Assembly (NCBI RefSeq): GCF_021245805.1
Contig: NZ_JAJJNF010000004.1
Span: 186,001-250,000, forward strand
Origin: Mangrovimonas futianensis
GTDB taxonomy: Bacteria; Bacteroidota; Bacteroidia; Flavobacteriales; Flavobacteriaceae
DNA: 64,000 nt
Direction of reading: 5' to 3'
Below are positions 34,465-44,475 of the stretch, piece by piece (within the stretch, counting starts at the first letter, position 1; each line of letters begins with the position of its first letter). The notes beneath the pieces were generated by a model that saw nothing but the letters and a program-made list of their open reading frames with translations, was not told where the DNA came from and ran no database searches. The position numbers and the translations under genes are program-made.

Positions 34465-37389
34465 ATGAAATTCAAATTTTCTCCTCTTTTTATTGTCGTT
34501 CTTTTAATTAGCAGTTGTCAAAAACCTTCATCATCAACAAATCCTAAAACAGAAGACCAAAACCTTACTTCCTATGTGAATCCGTTTATTGGAACTGGAG
34601 GCCACGGCCATACTTTTCCGGGTGCCACTCTTCCATTTGGAATGATGCAATTAAGCCCAGACACAAGACTAGATGGATGGGATGGATGTTCAGGATATCA
34701 TTACTCAGACTCTTATATTTATGGTTTTTCACATACCCACCTAAGCGGAACAGGAGTTAGCGATTATGGTGATATTTTGTTAATGCCCACTACAAGTGTT
34801 CAATTCAACAATGGCTCTGATGGCAAACCAGGTTACAAAGCGCCTTTTACACATAAAAATGAAATTGCAACGCCGGGATATTATGAAGTTAAATTGGATT
34901 CTACAGATATTAAAGTGAATTTAACGGTATCACAAAGAAGTGGTATTCACCAATATCAATTTCCGAGTCATGACAATCAATTTGTAGTTTTGGATCTCGA
35001 ACACCGAGACAAGTTATTATCGCACGAAATCACCCAAATTGACAATAAAACCATTCAAGGACATAGGCATAGTGCCGCTTGGGCTACAGACCAACGTTTG
35101 TATTTTTATATCACTTTTTCCGAAGAAATTGCTTCTATACAATACAATCAAGAAAATCAACCTACCAAAGTGGTTTTTGAATTCAAAAATCCAAACAATA
35201 ATCCTGTTTATGCAAAAGTTGGCATTTCAGCTGTTGATGGGGATGGAGCAAGAAAAAACTTAGAGCAAGAAATAGGTCAAAAATCATTTGACGAAGTTAA
35301 ATCTGAAGCTCAAAACTTGTGGGAAAGTCAATTACAAAAAATAGTAGTGGAAACACCTCATCAAGATGATAAGGTTAATTTTTATTCGGCGCTATACCAC
35401 ACGATGATTGCCCCTAATTTATATCAAGATGTGGATGGCAGGTATCGAGGTATGGATTTAAAAATCCATCAAAATGAAGATTTTGACTACTATACTGTTT
35501 TTTCGCTTTGGGACACTTACAGAGCCACCCATCCGCTTTACACAATTATTGAGCAGGAACGCACCAATGATTTCATCAATACATTTATTGCAAAAAATAA
35601 TGAGGGAGGTATCATGCCAATCTGGGACTTATCTGGCTGCTACACCGGTTGCATGATTGGTTACCATGCGGTCCCTGTAATTGCAGATGCCTATTTAAAA
35701 GGTATTCGAGGTTATGATGCAGATCAGGCTTTTGAGGCCATGGTAAATTCTGCCACTCAAGACCATTTAGGTCTCGACTCGTATAAATCTTTTGCTTTTA
35801 TTCCCGTGGAAAACGAAAGTGAATCCGTTTCAAAAACATTGGAATATGCTTATGACGATTGGACAATTGCGCAAATGGCCAAAGCCATGGGAAATGAAAA
35901 AGCCTATGAAGATTATCTACAGCGGGCCCAATTCTACAAAAACATATTTGACCCAGAAAGCCAATTCATGAGAGGTCGTTTTAGAAATACCTGGTTTGCT
36001 CCGTTTGACCCTTATGAAGTAAATTTTAATTATACCGAGGCAAACTCATGGCAATATAGCTTTTATGTCCCTCAGGATATCTCAGGCTTTATGACCTTAT
36101 TGGGCGGAAAAGAGGCTTTAGAAAAAAGATTGGATGATCTGTTTACAGCAAATGTAGAAACCTCAGGTAGACAACAAGCAGATATTACAGGGCTTATAGG
36201 GCAATATGCCCATGGAAACGAGCCTAGCCATCATATGGCTTACCTCTATAATTTTGTAAACAAACCTTATAAAACCCAAGAACGCGTTTCTCAAATTTTA
36301 AACGAGTTATACAAAAATGACCCTGATGGTATTTCAGGCAATGAAGACTGCGGCCAAATGAGCGCTTGGTACGTGTTTAGTTCCATGGGATTTTATCCCG
36401 TTACACCAGGCTCGAATACTTACATTATAGGAACCCCACTAATGGAAGAATCAACCATTCATTTCGAGAATGGCAACACTTTTACCATCATTGCTGAAAA
36501 CCTCTCTAAAGAAAATAAATACATTCAATCGGTCCTTCTTAATGATACCTCCTTAGAACAAACATTTATCAATCATGAGGATATTACCAAGGGAGGCACC
36601 CTCAAGTTTACAATGGGGAATGCGCCTTCCCAATGGGGAACTCAAGAAGGCAATCAACCGAAAACCTCTATAGACAAACACCTTATTGTTCCGGTTCCAT
36701 TTATAGCTGAAGGAGATGTTGCCTTTAAAGGCGAAACATTAGTAGCTTTAAAGAGTGTTGATGTAAAGTCTAACATTTTCTATAGTGTTAATGGCATAGA
36801 CTTTATGGAGTACAAAAAGCCTTTTAAAATCTCAGATAAAACTGAATTAAAAGTTTATGCAGAATCCCAAGGAAAAAGGAGTCCTATTGTTTCGACCCAA
36901 TTTTACAAGATTGATCCGAATATTTCTATTGAGTTAAAAAAACCTTACGCCAACCAATATAATGGTGGTGGTCAAAACGCTCTCATCGATGGGATTTTTG
37001 GAACCCAAGATTTCAGAACAGGCGTTTGGCAAGGTTTCCATGACAATGATTTAATAGCTACCGTCAATCTGGGATCAACAAGAACCGTTGAGGAAATTGG
37101 CATAGGCTTCTTAGAAGACCAACGCTCTTGGATATTCCTGCCTTCAGAAGTAGAGTGCTTTGGGTCATTGGACGGCACTACATTTGAAAAAATTGATACC
37201 ATTATCAACTTTGACTCTTCCATTCCCAAAGAAAATTCAAGCATCCAACGTATTACTTTTAAAACGAAACCAAAATCTTATCAATACATAAAAATCCACG
37301 CAAAGACGCTTGGTCAACTTCCAGAATGGCATATAAGCCATGAAGATGGTCGTTCATGGCTTTTTGCAGATGAAATTAGTATCAATTAA
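34465..37389 (+). CDS. GH92 alpha-mannosidase lipoprotein
   Basis: The 974-residue product starts with a lipoprotein signal peptide (lipobox LLISSC near residue 18). It then shows the GH92 N-terminal block YVNPFIGTGGHGHTFPGATL, the catalytic-domain marker GNEDCGQMSAWYVFSSMGF (about residue 625) and a C-terminal F5/8-type or chitobiase-like extension (residues about 740-974). GH92 enzymes are calcium-dependent exo-alpha-mannosidases that trim high-mannose N-glycans. The extension closely parallels that of the neighbouring GH20 protein (both end in a WxFxDEI motif), suggesting that both bind similar glycans. It is the first gene of a plus-strand operon with the permease and the glycosylasparaginase. 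Confidence 0.94.
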   Translation: MKFKFSPLFIVVLLISSCQKPSSSTNPKTEDQNLTSYVNPFIGTGGHGHTFPGATLPFGMMQLSPDTRLDGWDGCSGYHYSDSYIYGFSHTHLSGTGVSDYGDILLMPTTSVQFNNGSDGKPGYKAPFTHKNEIATPGYYEVKLDSTDIKVNLTVSQRSGIHQYQFPSHDNQFVVLDLEHRDKLLSHEITQIDNKTIQGHRHSAAWATDQRLYFYITFSEEIASIQYNQENQPTKVVFEFKNPNNNPVYAKVGISAVDGDGARKNLEQEIGQKSFDEVKSEAQNLWESQLQKIVVETPHQDDKVNFYSALYHTMIAPNLYQDVDGRYRGMDLKIHQNEDFDYYTVFSLWDTYRATHPLYTIIEQERTNDFINTFIAKNNEGGIMPIWDLSGCYTGCMIGYHAVPVIADAYLKGIRGYDADQAFEAMVNSATQDHLGLDSYKSFAFIPVENESESVSKTLEYAYDDWTIAQMAKAMGNEKAYEDYLQRAQFYKNIFDPESQFMRGRFRNTWFAPFDPYEVNFNYTEANSWQYSFYVPQDISGFMTLLGGKEALEKRLDDLFTANVETSGRQQADITGLIGQYAHGNEPSHHMAYLYNFVNKPYKTQERVSQILNELYKNDPDGISGNEDCGQMSAWYVFSSMGFYPVTPGSNTYIIGTPLMEESTIHFENGNTFTIIAENLSKENKYIQSVLLNDTSLEQTFINHEDITKGGTLKFTMGNAPSQWGTQEGNQPKTSIDKHLIVPVPFIAEGDVAFKGETLVALKSVDVKSNIFYSVNGIDFMEYKKPFKISDKTELKVYAESQGKRSPIVSTQFYKIDPNISIELKKPYANQYNGGGQNALIDGIFGTQDFRTGVWQGFHDNDLIATVNLGSTRTVEEIGIGFLEDQRSWIFLPSEVECFGSLDGTTFEKIDTIINFDSSIPKENSSIQRITFKTKPKSYQYIKIHAKTLGQLPEWHISHEDGRSWLFADEISIN

Positions 37390-37406
37390 ATCCACAACCT
37401 TATCCC

Positions 37407-38717
37407 ATGGATCAACCAAAATCTTATCGCTCCTCTTTTATCCTATTAACCATATTATTCTTTTTATGGGGGTTTATTACTGTTTTAGTAGACTCACTTA
37501 TCCCTAGATTAAGAGAGTTATTCACCTTAAGTTATTTTCAAGCAGGCATGGTGCAATTCGCCTTTTTTGGTGCCTACTTTCTATTGTCCATCCCTGCCAG
37601 TTATATCCTATCCAAAATTGGATATAAAAAAGGAATTATATTAGGCTTAATTACCATGGCTCTTGGATGCTTTCTATTTTATCCTGCGGCTTCCTACCGT
37701 GTTTTCGGTATTTTCATGTTGGCTTACTTTATTCTAGCGGGAGGTATTACCATTCTTCAGGTGGCCGCTAATCCATATGTTGCCGTATTGGGAAGTGAAG
37801 AAACTGCTTCCAGTCGATTGAATTTATCCCAAGCTTTTAATTCTCTTGGAACTGCCATTGCCCCAGCCATAGGCGCCTTGTTTATTTTAAGTGATAAAAT
37901 TAAAACCAAAGAGGAAATCGATGCTTTGGCTGGAGTGGCTAAAGAAAGTTATTTAAGTGCCGAGGCTTCAGCAGTTCAAACACCCTTTGTAGGCTTAGCT
38001 ATTTTTATCTGTTTGATTGCGGTTTATTTCTTTTTCGCAAAACTGCCCAAGCTTATAAATGAAGAAGAAAAAAGTACCTACGGGGAAGCTTTAAAAGAAA
38101 AGAACCTGATGTTGGGCGTTTTAGGTATTTTCTGCTATGTAGGAGCCGAAGTAGCCATAGGAAGTTACTTAGTGAATTACTTTCTAGACATGAATTTGGT
38201 TTCTATTATTAATGAAAACGGATTTATGAAAAGTATAGCCGAAACCTTATTGAATTCTGGTTTAGCCGAAACAGACGACAAAGCCGTGGTTGGTGTTTTT
38301 GTAACCTTCTACTGGTCTGGTGCTATGATAGGTAGGTTTATCGGTTCTTATCTAACAACCATTTTTAACCCAGGAAAAGTGCTTTCCAGCTTTGCCATTA
38401 TTACCATTTGCCTCATAGGCGTTTCCATAAGCACCACAGGATTAATTTCCATGTGGAGTATTTTAGCCGTTGGCCTTTTCAATTCCATTATGTTCCCAAC
38501 TATTTTTACCTTGGCAATTGATGGTATCGGAAAACTCAAGCCGAAAGGCTCAGGGCTGTTATGTACGGCCATTGTTGGTGGCGCCATCATTCCTCCTACA
38601 TATGGCTTTCTTACGGATAATATTGGTTTCAAATGGGCATTATTATTTGTAATTTGCTGCTATGGGTACATTATGTATTATGGTTATAGAAATTCCAAAA
38701 AACAAATTGAAATATGA
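37407..38717 (+). CDS. Sugar MFS transporter, FucP/GluP type
   Basis: The 436-residue product has 12 predicted helices and the N-terminal signature of the fucose/glucose/galactose permease family (ILLTILFFLWGFITVLVDSLIPRLRE, FFGAYFLLSIPASYIL, LQVAANPYVAVLG). These are proton-coupled monosaccharide importers of the inner membrane. Its place between GH92 and the glycosylasparaginase suggests uptake of the mannose or GlcNAc that the periplasmic enzymes release. The stop codon overlaps the next start codon (ATGA), which points to translational coupling. Confidence 0.93.
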   Translation: MDQPKSYRSSFILLTILFFLWGFITVLVDSLIPRLRELFTLSYFQAGMVQFAFFGAYFLLSIPASYILSKIGYKKGIILGLITMALGCFLFYPAASYRVFGIFMLAYFILAGGITILQVAANPYVAVLGSEETASSRLNLSQAFNSLGTAIAPAIGALFILSDKIKTKEEIDALAGVAKESYLSAEASAVQTPFVGLAIFICLIAVYFFFAKLPKLINEEEKSTYGEALKEKNLMLGVLGIFCYVGAEVAIGSYLVNYFLDMNLVSIINENGFMKSIAETLLNSGLAETDDKAVVGVFVTFYWSGAMIGRFIGSYLTTIFNPGKVLSSFAIITICLIGVSISTTGLISMWSILAVGLFNSIMFPTIFTLAIDGIGKLKPKGSGLLCTAIVGGAIIPPTYGFLTDNIGFKWALLFVICCYGYIMYYGYRNSKKQIEI

Positions 38718-39718
38718 AACGAAGAGATTTCATTAAAAGCACATCACTAACCGGGATGAGTTTGGCCGTTGGATCAACTTTAATAGGATGTGAATCAAAC
38801 GCGTCCAAGGAAGCCTCACAAACAAATGAAAGCGTGGGAGCCCTTGAAAATGTATTCCCCGTCGTAGTTGCCACTTGGAACGTTAAGGAAGCTACCGCCA
38901 AAGCTTGGGAGGTTCTTCAAGCTGGAGGTAAGGCACTTGATGCTGTTGAACAAGGATGCATGGTTGAAGAAGCTAACGAAAAAGGTCAATCTGTAGGGAA
39001 AGGAGGGCTCCCAGATAGAGATGGACATGTCACTTTGGATGCCTGCATTATGAATGAAAATGGGGATTGTGGTTCAGTCGTTTATTTGGAAAACATTACC
39101 CATGCGGTTTCTGTGGCAAGAATGGTGATGGAAGAAACACCACATGTGATGTTGGCTGGTAAGGGCGCTGAACGATTTGCTTATGAACAAGGGTTCCAGA
39201 AGGAAGATCTCCTAACCGAATCTTCCAAAAAAGCGTGGGAAGATTGGAAAGTAAAAAGCGAATACAAACCTATTATCAATATTGAAAATCATGATACTAT
39301 AGGCATGTTAGCTATAGATAAAAATGGTGACATTTCGGGTGCATGTACTACGAGTGGATTGGCCTATAAAATGTCGGGACGCGTGGGTGATTCGCCTATT
39401 ATAGGCTCTGGGCTTTTCGTCGATAATGAAATTGGCGCCTGTGTAGCTACAGGTTTAGGAGAGGAGGTTGTAAAGACCGTAGGAAGCTTTCTGGTAGTTG
39501 AACTCATGAGACAGGGAAAAACACCTCAAGAGGCTTGTGAAGAAGCCATTAGGCGCATTGTAAGCAAACCAAATAGCAATTACAAAAACTTTCAAGTAGG
39601 TTATATAGCTTTAAATAAAAAGGGCGAAACTGGATTTCATTCCATTCATAAAGGATTCACTATGACCAAATTTCAAAATGGTGAAAATGAGCAAATTGAA
39701 TCAACTCATTATGTATAA
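38714..39718 (+). CDS. N4-(beta-N-acetylglucosaminyl)-L-asparaginase (glycosylasparaginase)
   Basis: The 334-residue product is an N-terminal nucleophile hydrolase. It has a Tat-type signal (KRRDFIKSTSLTGMSLAVGS) followed by a lipobox-like LIGC, so it works in the periplasm, perhaps lipid-anchored. Autocleavage would occur before Thr195 in the motif HDTIGMLAID, followed by GACTTSGLAYKMSGRVGDSPIIG, which is typical of the family; the alpha part contains LEQGCMVEE-like VEQGCMVEEAN. The enzyme hydrolyses the GlcNAc-Asn bond that links N-glycans to protein, giving asparagine-side product and free sugar. It is translationally coupled to the permease gene and completes the cassette. Confidence 0.94.
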   Translation: MKRRDFIKSTSLTGMSLAVGSTLIGCESNASKEASQTNESVGALENVFPVVVATWNVKEATAKAWEVLQAGGKALDAVEQGCMVEEANEKGQSVGKGGLPDRDGHVTLDACIMNENGDCGSVVYLENITHAVSVARMVMEETPHVMLAGKGAERFAYEQGFQKEDLLTESSKKAWEDWKVKSEYKPIINIENHDTIGMLAIDKNGDISGACTTSGLAYKMSGRVGDSPIIGSGLFVDNEIGACVATGLGEEVVKTVGSFLVVELMRQGKTPQEACEEAIRRIVSKPNSNYKNFQVGYIALNKKGETGFHSIHKGFTMTKFQNGENEQIESTHYV

Positions 39719-39875
39719 AGATTAGAATTTTTATCGAAAAGTGCATTTCGTCGATGTTTTTTGATTCAAGATGCAGATAATCAAAAAGTTTCCGTGATTC
39801 AACTAATTTTTTTCATTTCAACCTATTAGGTAATGTTTCTTTGTTGCAGAAATTAATCAAACAAGCATTACAATC

Positions 39876-40118
39876 ATGAAAAAATTAGTTTTCACTTTCA
39901 TTCTAACAGTAACCACTACGGCGTTTTACGCTCAAGAAGATGTTAAGAAAGAGTCAAAGGATTTAAGTAATGATACTACAGAAATTGTTGTAACTCCTGT
40001 TAAAAATACAGTTGCTCTAAAAAATAGCACTAAAAAGAGATTGTTGATTGAGTCCAACTTTGACAAGTCTTTATTCCTTTTCAGAGGAAGAAAATCTAAA
40101 AGAGAAAAACTTTGCTAA
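39876..40118 (+). CDS. Small secreted protein of unknown function
   Basis: This 80-residue product has a textbook signal peptide (MKKLVFTFILTVTTTAFYAQ, cleavage after AQ). A polar stretch follows and a strongly basic C-terminus, FRGRKSKREKLC, ending in a cysteine. No family is recognised. It lies alone between the glycan cassette and the convergent aldehyde dehydrogenase gene, 4 nt from the latter's stop codon. The signal peptide makes it a likely real gene. The terminal cysteine is odd and could form a disulfide bond. Confidence 0.6.
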   Translation: MKKLVFTFILTVTTTAFYAQEDVKKESKDLSNDTTEIVVTPVKNTVALKNSTKKRLLIESNFDKSLFLFRGRKSKREKLC

Positions 40119-40122
40119 GACT

Positions 40123-41523
40123 CTAAAACCATTTTATTGTCCACTCCATCAATCTTTGTTTAAAATTCGAATAAGGAGGAAATAACAAACTTAAAGCCCC
40201 TCCAAGATACTGCTTCATAACCGATCTTTTATTTGAAAAGGCCTCAAAGCCATAATATCCATGGCTTTTCCCAATACCACTATTATTAATTCCTCCAAAT
40301 GGCAAATGGTGATTTGCATATTGCAAAACACTCGTGTTAATTGCCGTAGAACCAGCACGGGTATTTTTAATGATTTTTTTTGAATTCCTTTTTTTGGACG
40401 TATATATATAAAGTGCCAAAGGTTTTTCTCTCGAGTTCACATAATTGATGGCTTCATCCAATTCTTTAAATGTTTTAATTGGGAGAATAGGGCCAAAAAT
40501 TTCCTCTTTCATGAGACCAGAAGAATCCAATAGATTTGAAATCACTGTTGGTTCAATAAACCTCTCCTCCAATTGATAATCCCCTCCAATATGTAAATTT
40601 GACCCGTTTGTTATAGCTTCTTCAATCAAACCGGTTAATCTTAAGAAATGTTTTTCATTTACTGTTCGGCTGTAATCTGGAGAAGATTTAATGTCTTTTG
40701 AATACATGTCTGTTATTTGACTTGCTAATGCTTGCAAAAATGCCTCTTTAACTGATTCCTGAATAAGTACATAATCTGGAGAAACACATATCTGTCCATT
40801 ATTTAAAAATTTAGCCCATGCAATTCGTTTGGCCGCAGTTTTTAGGTTGGCCGTTTCATCGACAATGGTTGGAGACTTCCCTCCCAACTCAAGAGTTACT
40901 GAAGTTAAATGTTTTGAAGCTGCTTCCATGACTATTTTTCCAACAAAGGGAGAACCCGTAAAAAAGATATGATTAAAAGGCAACTTTAATAAATCTTTTG
41001 AAGCTTGCGCTTCTCCTTCCACTAATGCCACTTCCTTCTCATCAAAAATCTCATTTATAATTTTCGACATTATCCTTGAAGCATGAGGTGTCATTTCAGA
41101 TGGCTTCAAAATCACAGTATTACCCGCGGCAATGGCACTTACCAAAGGTCCAAAAGTTAAATTAACAGGAAAGTTCCAAGGTGAAATAATTAGGCAAACC
41201 CCTTTAGGTTCATGTCTTACCCAAGATGTAGTACCCCAAAGTGATAATGGTGTCTTTACTCTTTCATTTTTCATCCACTTTTTCAGATGCCGCTTAACGT
41301 ACTTGATCTCCCCAATTACCGGATATATTTCGGTCAAATCAGTCTCTAAATATGGCTTTCTAAAATCTTCATAAAGGGCTTTTTTGATTTCCTCCCTATA
41401 GGTAAACTCTAGGGCATGTTTTAAAGCACTGAGCTTTTTGATTCGTTCCCTATAAGAGGTATTCCCTACACTAAATTGATATCCCTTTTGCTTATTGAAA
41501 AGTGGTAGATATGGATTTTCCAC
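40123..41523 (-). CDS. Aldehyde dehydrogenase, class 3 / fatty aldehyde type
   Basis: The 466-residue product is a complete NAD(P)-dependent aldehyde dehydrogenase. Landmarks are SPWNFPVNLTFGPLVSAIAAGN with cofactor contacts, FTGSPFVGKIVMEAA, the general base in VTLELGGKSPTIVD and the nucleophilic cysteine in NNGQICVSPDYVLI. The short N-terminus and hydrophobic C-terminal end (GGALSLLFPPYSNFKQRLMEW) are like the class 3 branch, whose members oxidise medium- and long-chain aldehydes and may sit on membranes. The gene is transcribed alone and divergently from polA. Confidence 0.92.
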   Translation of the reverse strand: MENPYLPLFNKQKGYQFSVGNTSYRERIKKLSALKHALEFTYREEIKKALYEDFRKPYLETDLTEIYPVIGEIKYVKRHLKKWMKNERVKTPLSLWGTTSWVRHEPKGVCLIISPWNFPVNLTFGPLVSAIAAGNTVILKPSEMTPHASRIMSKIINEIFDEKEVALVEGEAQASKDLLKLPFNHIFFTGSPFVGKIVMEAASKHLTSVTLELGGKSPTIVDETANLKTAAKRIAWAKFLNNGQICVSPDYVLIQESVKEAFLQALASQITDMYSKDIKSSPDYSRTVNEKHFLRLTGLIEEAITNGSNLHIGGDYQLEERFIEPTVISNLLDSSGLMKEEIFGPILPIKTFKELDEAINYVNSREKPLALYIYTSKKRNSKKIIKNTRAGSTAINTSVLQYANHHLPFGGINNSGIGKSHGYYGFEAFSNKRSVMKQYLGGALSLLFPPYSNFKQRLMEWTIKWF

Positions 41524-41623
41524 TGCATTGATGTTTATAATCAGAAAAATACAAATTGTAATTTAATTAATATTAGATACCCATCTAGTTTTTGTAGTTT
41601 TATATCCTTACAAATACGCGACT

Positions 41624-44464
41624 ATGTCTGATAAAAAACGATTATTTCTAGTTGATGCCTATGCCCTAATTTTCAGAGGGTATTATGCATTTATAAAAAA
41701 CCCAAGAATCAACTCCCAAGGCATCGACACCTCAGCCATTATGGGATTTATGAATTCCCTACTAGACGTAATAAAAAGGGAGCGACCAGACCATTTGGCC
41801 GTTTGTTTTGACAAAGGAGGAAGTGCTGACAGAGTAGAAATGTTTGAAGCCTATAAAGCCAATAGGGATGAAACTCCAGAAGCTATCAAAATTGCGGTTC
41901 CATATATTCATGAAATCCTAAAAGCAATGCACATCCCTATCATGGAAAAGGAGGGTTTTGAGGCAGATGATATTATAGGAACCCTCTCCAAACAAGCCGA
42001 GGAGCAAGGATACCAAACTTTTATGGTGACTCCAGATAAGGATTTTGGCCAATTAGTAACTGAAAACACTTTTATGTATCGTCCCAAATCCTTTGGGGGC
42101 GGATACGAAATTTGGGGCATTCCAGAAGTGCAAAAGAAATTTGAAGTTGAAAGACCTGAGCAAGTCATTGACTTTTTGGGAATGATGGGTGATGCCTCCG
42201 ACAATATACCTGGCTTACCAGGTGTGGGCGAAAAAACTGCCAAAAAGTTCATACAACAATACGGGAGTATGGAAGCTCTTTTTGAAAATACCCATGAACT
42301 TAAAGGGAAGATGAAGGAAAAGGTGGAAGCCAATAAAGAATTGGGGTTACTCTCCAAGAAATTGGCAACCATCATGCTTGATGTGCCAGTAACTTTTGAT
42401 TACAAAGATTTTGAAATGTCAGAGCCCGATATTGAGGCTGTAAAAAACATTTTTCAAACGCTTGAATTTAGAAGATTAACAGAGAATTTCATCAAAACAT
42501 TTGCTTCAGAAAAAGAGGAGGCTCTTTTGGACAAACCGAAGCAAGAAGACGTTACCAAAGTTAAAAAGCCGGCTTCAGCGGGATCTGGACAATTTTCATT
42601 ATTTGGTGGCGATGAGGAAGATGTTGCAAATTCTACCAACACGTTTACCCGAAGTACTTCAGAATCTATATCCCATTTTTATCAAAGTATAGCAACACCC
42701 TTAGCTTTTCAGTTGTTCTTTGAAAAATTAATGAAACAATCATCTGTCTGTTTTGATACTGAAACCACAGGATTGGATCCCTTAACAGCAGAATTGGTTG
42801 GGATTGCCTTTTCTTGGGAAGCAGGAAAAGGATTTTACATTCCCTTTTCAGAAAAAAGGGAAGAAGCGCAAGAATTAATTGAAAAATTACGTCCCTTTTT
42901 TGAAAATGACCAAATTGAAAAAATTGGTCAGAATCTAAAATATGACATTAAGGTTTTAGCCAAATATCAAGTAGAAGTCAAAGGAAAACTGTTTGATACC
43001 ATGTTGGCCCATTACCTTATTAATCCAGATATGAGGCATAACATGGATGTGTTAAGCGAGACCTATCTTAACTACACACCTATTTCCATTGAAAGTCTAA
43101 TTGGAAAAAAAGGAAAAAACCAACTTTCCATGAGGGAAGTCCCTCTAAATAAACAAACCGAATATGCCGTTGAAGATGCTGATATTACACTGCAATTAAA
43201 GCAACATTTTCAGAATGAATTAGGAGAAGCAAACACCCAAACTCTTTTTGATAGTATTGAAATACCACTGTTACGAGTTCTTGCAACTATGGAATTAGAG
43301 GGGATCAATTTAGATTGTGACTATTTGAAAACCCTTTCTGAAGCATTAGAAAAAGATATTAAGAGTTTAGAGGAACGCATTTATAAAGAAGCAGGAGAAA
43401 CCTTTAACATTTCTTCTCCAAAGCAGCTAGGGGACATTTTATTTGATAAAATGAAGTTGGTTGATAAACCCAAGAAAACCAAGTCTGGTCAATATAGTAC
43501 TGCCGAAGATGTATTGAGTTACCTAGCCAAAGATCACGAAATCATTCGGGATGTATTGGAATATAGAGGACTAACCAAATTAAAGAGCACTTATGTAGAT
43601 GCCCTACCCCTTCAAGTGGAGAAAAGCACTGGAAGAGTACACACAGATTATATGCAAACCGTAGCGGCCACTGGTAGATTGAGCAGCAATAACCCGAACC
43701 TTCAAAACATACCTATCAGAACTGAACGCGGGAGACAAGTAAGAAAAGCATTTATTCCCAAAAATGAGGATTTTACACTTATGGCCGCAGATTATTCCCA
43801 AATTGAATTGCGTATTATTGCGGCATTGAGTGAGGAAGAAACGATGATTGAGGCCTTTAATCATGGTGAAGACATCCATGCCTCCACCGCCGCCAAGGTA
43901 TTCAATGTCGATATTAAGGATGTGACTCGAGAACAGAGAAGCAATGCAAAAACTGTTAACTTCGGAATCATTTATGGAGTATCTGCCTTTGGTTTGAGCA
44001 ATCAAACCGATCTATCCAGAAGCGAAGCTAAGGAACTCATAGACACCTACTATGAAACCTATCCTAAATTAAAAAGTTACATAGGCAAACAAGTTGATTT
44101 TGCGAGGGATCACGGTTATGTGCAAACCGTTTTGGGAAGACGTCGTTATTTAAAGGACATTAATTCTAGAAATGCCGTAGTTCGTGGAGCAGCAGAAAGA
44201 AATGCCGTTAACGCCCCCATTCAAGGAAGCGCAGCAGACATTATCAAATTAGCAATGATTGCCATCCATAAAAAATTGAAGGAAGGCCAATTTAAAACAA
44301 AAATGCTCCTTCAAGTTCATGACGAATTGGTATTTGATGTTTTTAAACCTGAACTGGAAGAAATAAAAGAACTCATCAAGCATGAAATGGAAAATGCATT
44401 CAAATTATCCGTACCTTTAGATGTAGAATTAGACACCGGAAACAACTGGTTAGAAGCTCATTAA
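41624..44464 (+). CDS. polA: DNA polymerase I
   Basis: The 946-residue product has the full three-domain layout. The 5'-3' nuclease covers residues 1-300 (LVDAYALIFRGYYAF, GFEADDIIGTLS, GMMGDASDNIPGLPGVGEKTA). The 3'-5' exonuclease starts with VCFDTETTGLDPLTAELVGI, whose DxE pair suggests active proofreading. The polymerase domain has DYSQIELRIIAAL near residue 721, the RRRYLKDINSRN region and QVHDELVFDV near 897. It fills gaps in DNA repair and Okazaki fragment processing. A lipoprotein gene begins within a few bases of its stop codon, which is an unusual partner. Confidence 0.98.
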   Translation: MSDKKRLFLVDAYALIFRGYYAFIKNPRINSQGIDTSAIMGFMNSLLDVIKRERPDHLAVCFDKGGSADRVEMFEAYKANRDETPEAIKIAVPYIHEILKAMHIPIMEKEGFEADDIIGTLSKQAEEQGYQTFMVTPDKDFGQLVTENTFMYRPKSFGGGYEIWGIPEVQKKFEVERPEQVIDFLGMMGDASDNIPGLPGVGEKTAKKFIQQYGSMEALFENTHELKGKMKEKVEANKELGLLSKKLATIMLDVPVTFDYKDFEMSEPDIEAVKNIFQTLEFRRLTENFIKTFASEKEEALLDKPKQEDVTKVKKPASAGSGQFSLFGGDEEDVANSTNTFTRSTSESISHFYQSIATPLAFQLFFEKLMKQSSVCFDTETTGLDPLTAELVGIAFSWEAGKGFYIPFSEKREEAQELIEKLRPFFENDQIEKIGQNLKYDIKVLAKYQVEVKGKLFDTMLAHYLINPDMRHNMDVLSETYLNYTPISIESLIGKKGKNQLSMREVPLNKQTEYAVEDADITLQLKQHFQNELGEANTQTLFDSIEIPLLRVLATMELEGINLDCDYLKTLSEALEKDIKSLEERIYKEAGETFNISSPKQLGDILFDKMKLVDKPKKTKSGQYSTAEDVLSYLAKDHEIIRDVLEYRGLTKLKSTYVDALPLQVEKSTGRVHTDYMQTVAATGRLSSNNPNLQNIPIRTERGRQVRKAFIPKNEDFTLMAADYSQIELRIIAALSEEETMIEAFNHGEDIHASTAAKVFNVDIKDVTREQRSNAKTVNFGIIYGVSAFGLSNQTDLSRSEAKELIDTYYETYPKLKSYIGKQVDFARDHGYVQTVLGRRRYLKDINSRNAVVRGAAERNAVNAPIQGSAADIIKLAMIAIHKKLKEGQFKTKMLLQVHDELVFDVFKPELEEIKELIKHEMENAFKLSVPLDVELDTGNNWLEAH

Positions 44465-44475
44465 AATTGGAACCC

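Noticed and set aside
41908..42375. Open frame of 155 codons antisense to polA
   Set aside because: It overlaps the well-conserved 5' nuclease domain of polA. The translation is serine- and proline-rich without any domain, which is typical for the complement of a coding region.
43604..44005. Open frame of 133 codons antisense to the polymerase domain of polA
   Set aside because: It covers conserved polymerase motifs on the other strand and has no recognisable features.
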